Below, piece after piece: positions 63,367 to 64,000 of a stretch of 64,000 nucleotides of DNA. The notes beneath the pieces are model-generated. The model was given only the letters and a program-made list of their open reading frames with translations, ran no database searches and had not been told where the DNA came from. Within the stretch, counting starts at the first letter, position 1. Every line of letters starts with the position of its first letter. The position numbers were made by a program, and so were the translations under genes. The stretch is from Puffinus mauretanicus (lineage: Eukaryota; Chordata; Aves; Procellariiformes; Procellariidae). The stretch spans positions 186,001 to 250,000 of the forward strand of contig JAJKFH010003083.1 in the NCBI GenBank assembly GCA_023333565.1, in the 5' to 3' direction.

Positions 63367-64000
63367 TTGAAGGAAAGAAGTAACCGGTGGGCAGGAAGAA
63401 TGTTTATGCCATATTTATCTTAGCTAGTTTAGGACTAAATCGTGAAAGACTTTCAAACAAAGATAAGAAAGGTTAGACTGCAATTTGAAAGGAAGCCAAA
63501 GTGACAGAATCTCAAGTTTTCTGTTCAAATAGTATTTTGGCATCATCTTTCCAGATGAACTGAAGAGAGCAAGTTTGGAACGGTTTATAGTAGAAACAGT
63601 GACAGAGTCAAAACAAGACACAAAGATGAGAGAGGATTTTTTGTCTGAATGGATAAATGGACTTGTATTTCAGGGAAGTCAGCAAGATTTAGAAATAGCT
63701 GGAACATGCTAAATAATTACCCAATGTTATTCATGGAATAACGAACGGGAAGAGGAGGCGGCTCAGCCTCAATTTTAACCACGTGAAGTTCAGCGTAATA
63801 ACTGAACAACCATAATGAGTTGTTAAGAAGAAGGTCCAAGGTACCTTCTCAAATGCAAGACAGTTAATGACAAAGCACTAGTTTATGCAGATAAAACTAC
63901 CTAGGAACAGGATGAAGCAGCAGATGGCCAGAATACCAACCTGAAAAACACTGACAGAAAAGGGAAGAGTAGAATTGTATACTTTCACAAGATTAATTCT
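63367..64000. other. Window end, no feature seen
   Basis: AT-rich sequence with no recognisable repeat or supported reading frame. Confidence 0.5.

Noticed and set aside
1..64000. CRISPR arrays, bacterial operons or phage genes
   Set aside because: No spaced direct repeats, ribosome-binding patterns or long packed frames. The repeats present are those of bird genomes.

Overview
The window looks like bird nuclear DNA, most likely a neoavian. The signs are 3' ends of CR1 LINEs carrying the avian ATTCTATG tail repeat, and solo LTRs that resemble avian endogenous-retrovirus LTRs (terminal motifs such as TCCTGGTTTCGGCTGGGATA). The sequence is AT-rich with short interrupted reading frames throughout, as expected of intron or gene-desert DNA in a vertebrate. 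There are no bacterial-type operons, rRNA, CRISPR arrays or intact full-length protein genes. The organism call is from memory of these repeat families, not from a search.

The clearest features are five mobile-element copies. There is a solo LTR on the minus strand at 16064-16622 with a perfect 5-bp target-site duplication. A second copy of the same family lies on the plus strand at 62129-62644. A solo LTR of a different family lies at 58569-59102, again with a perfect 5-bp duplication. There is a CR1 3' fragment on the plus strand at 48777-49458 with 195 uninterrupted reverse-transcriptase codons, and a second CR1 3' fragment on the minus strand at 62955-63366. No retroviral gag, pol or env genes are visible beside the LTRs.

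A split gene may run on the plus strand. The best evidence is a probable last coding exon at 51376-51474, with a good acceptor, 32 codons ending in an acidic Glu/Asp-rich tail plus Leu-Trp and a stop, and poly(A) signals downstream. Short stretches bounded by strong splice sites at 513-564, 733-790, 12962-13028, 15117-15165 and 20529-20710 could be upstream exons of that gene or of a separate (possibly noncoding) transcript. Some join in phase and one (15117-15165) does not. I could not name the gene product.

At 50676-50757, just upstream of the probable last exon, the minus strand carries a decayed tRNA-like cloverleaf. It has A-box and B-box-like motifs, a GAA anticodon position, and a T20 tract where a Pol III terminator would be. 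The rest, including a 28-kb stretch from 20.7 to 48.8 kb, shows only homopolymer runs and random-looking frames.
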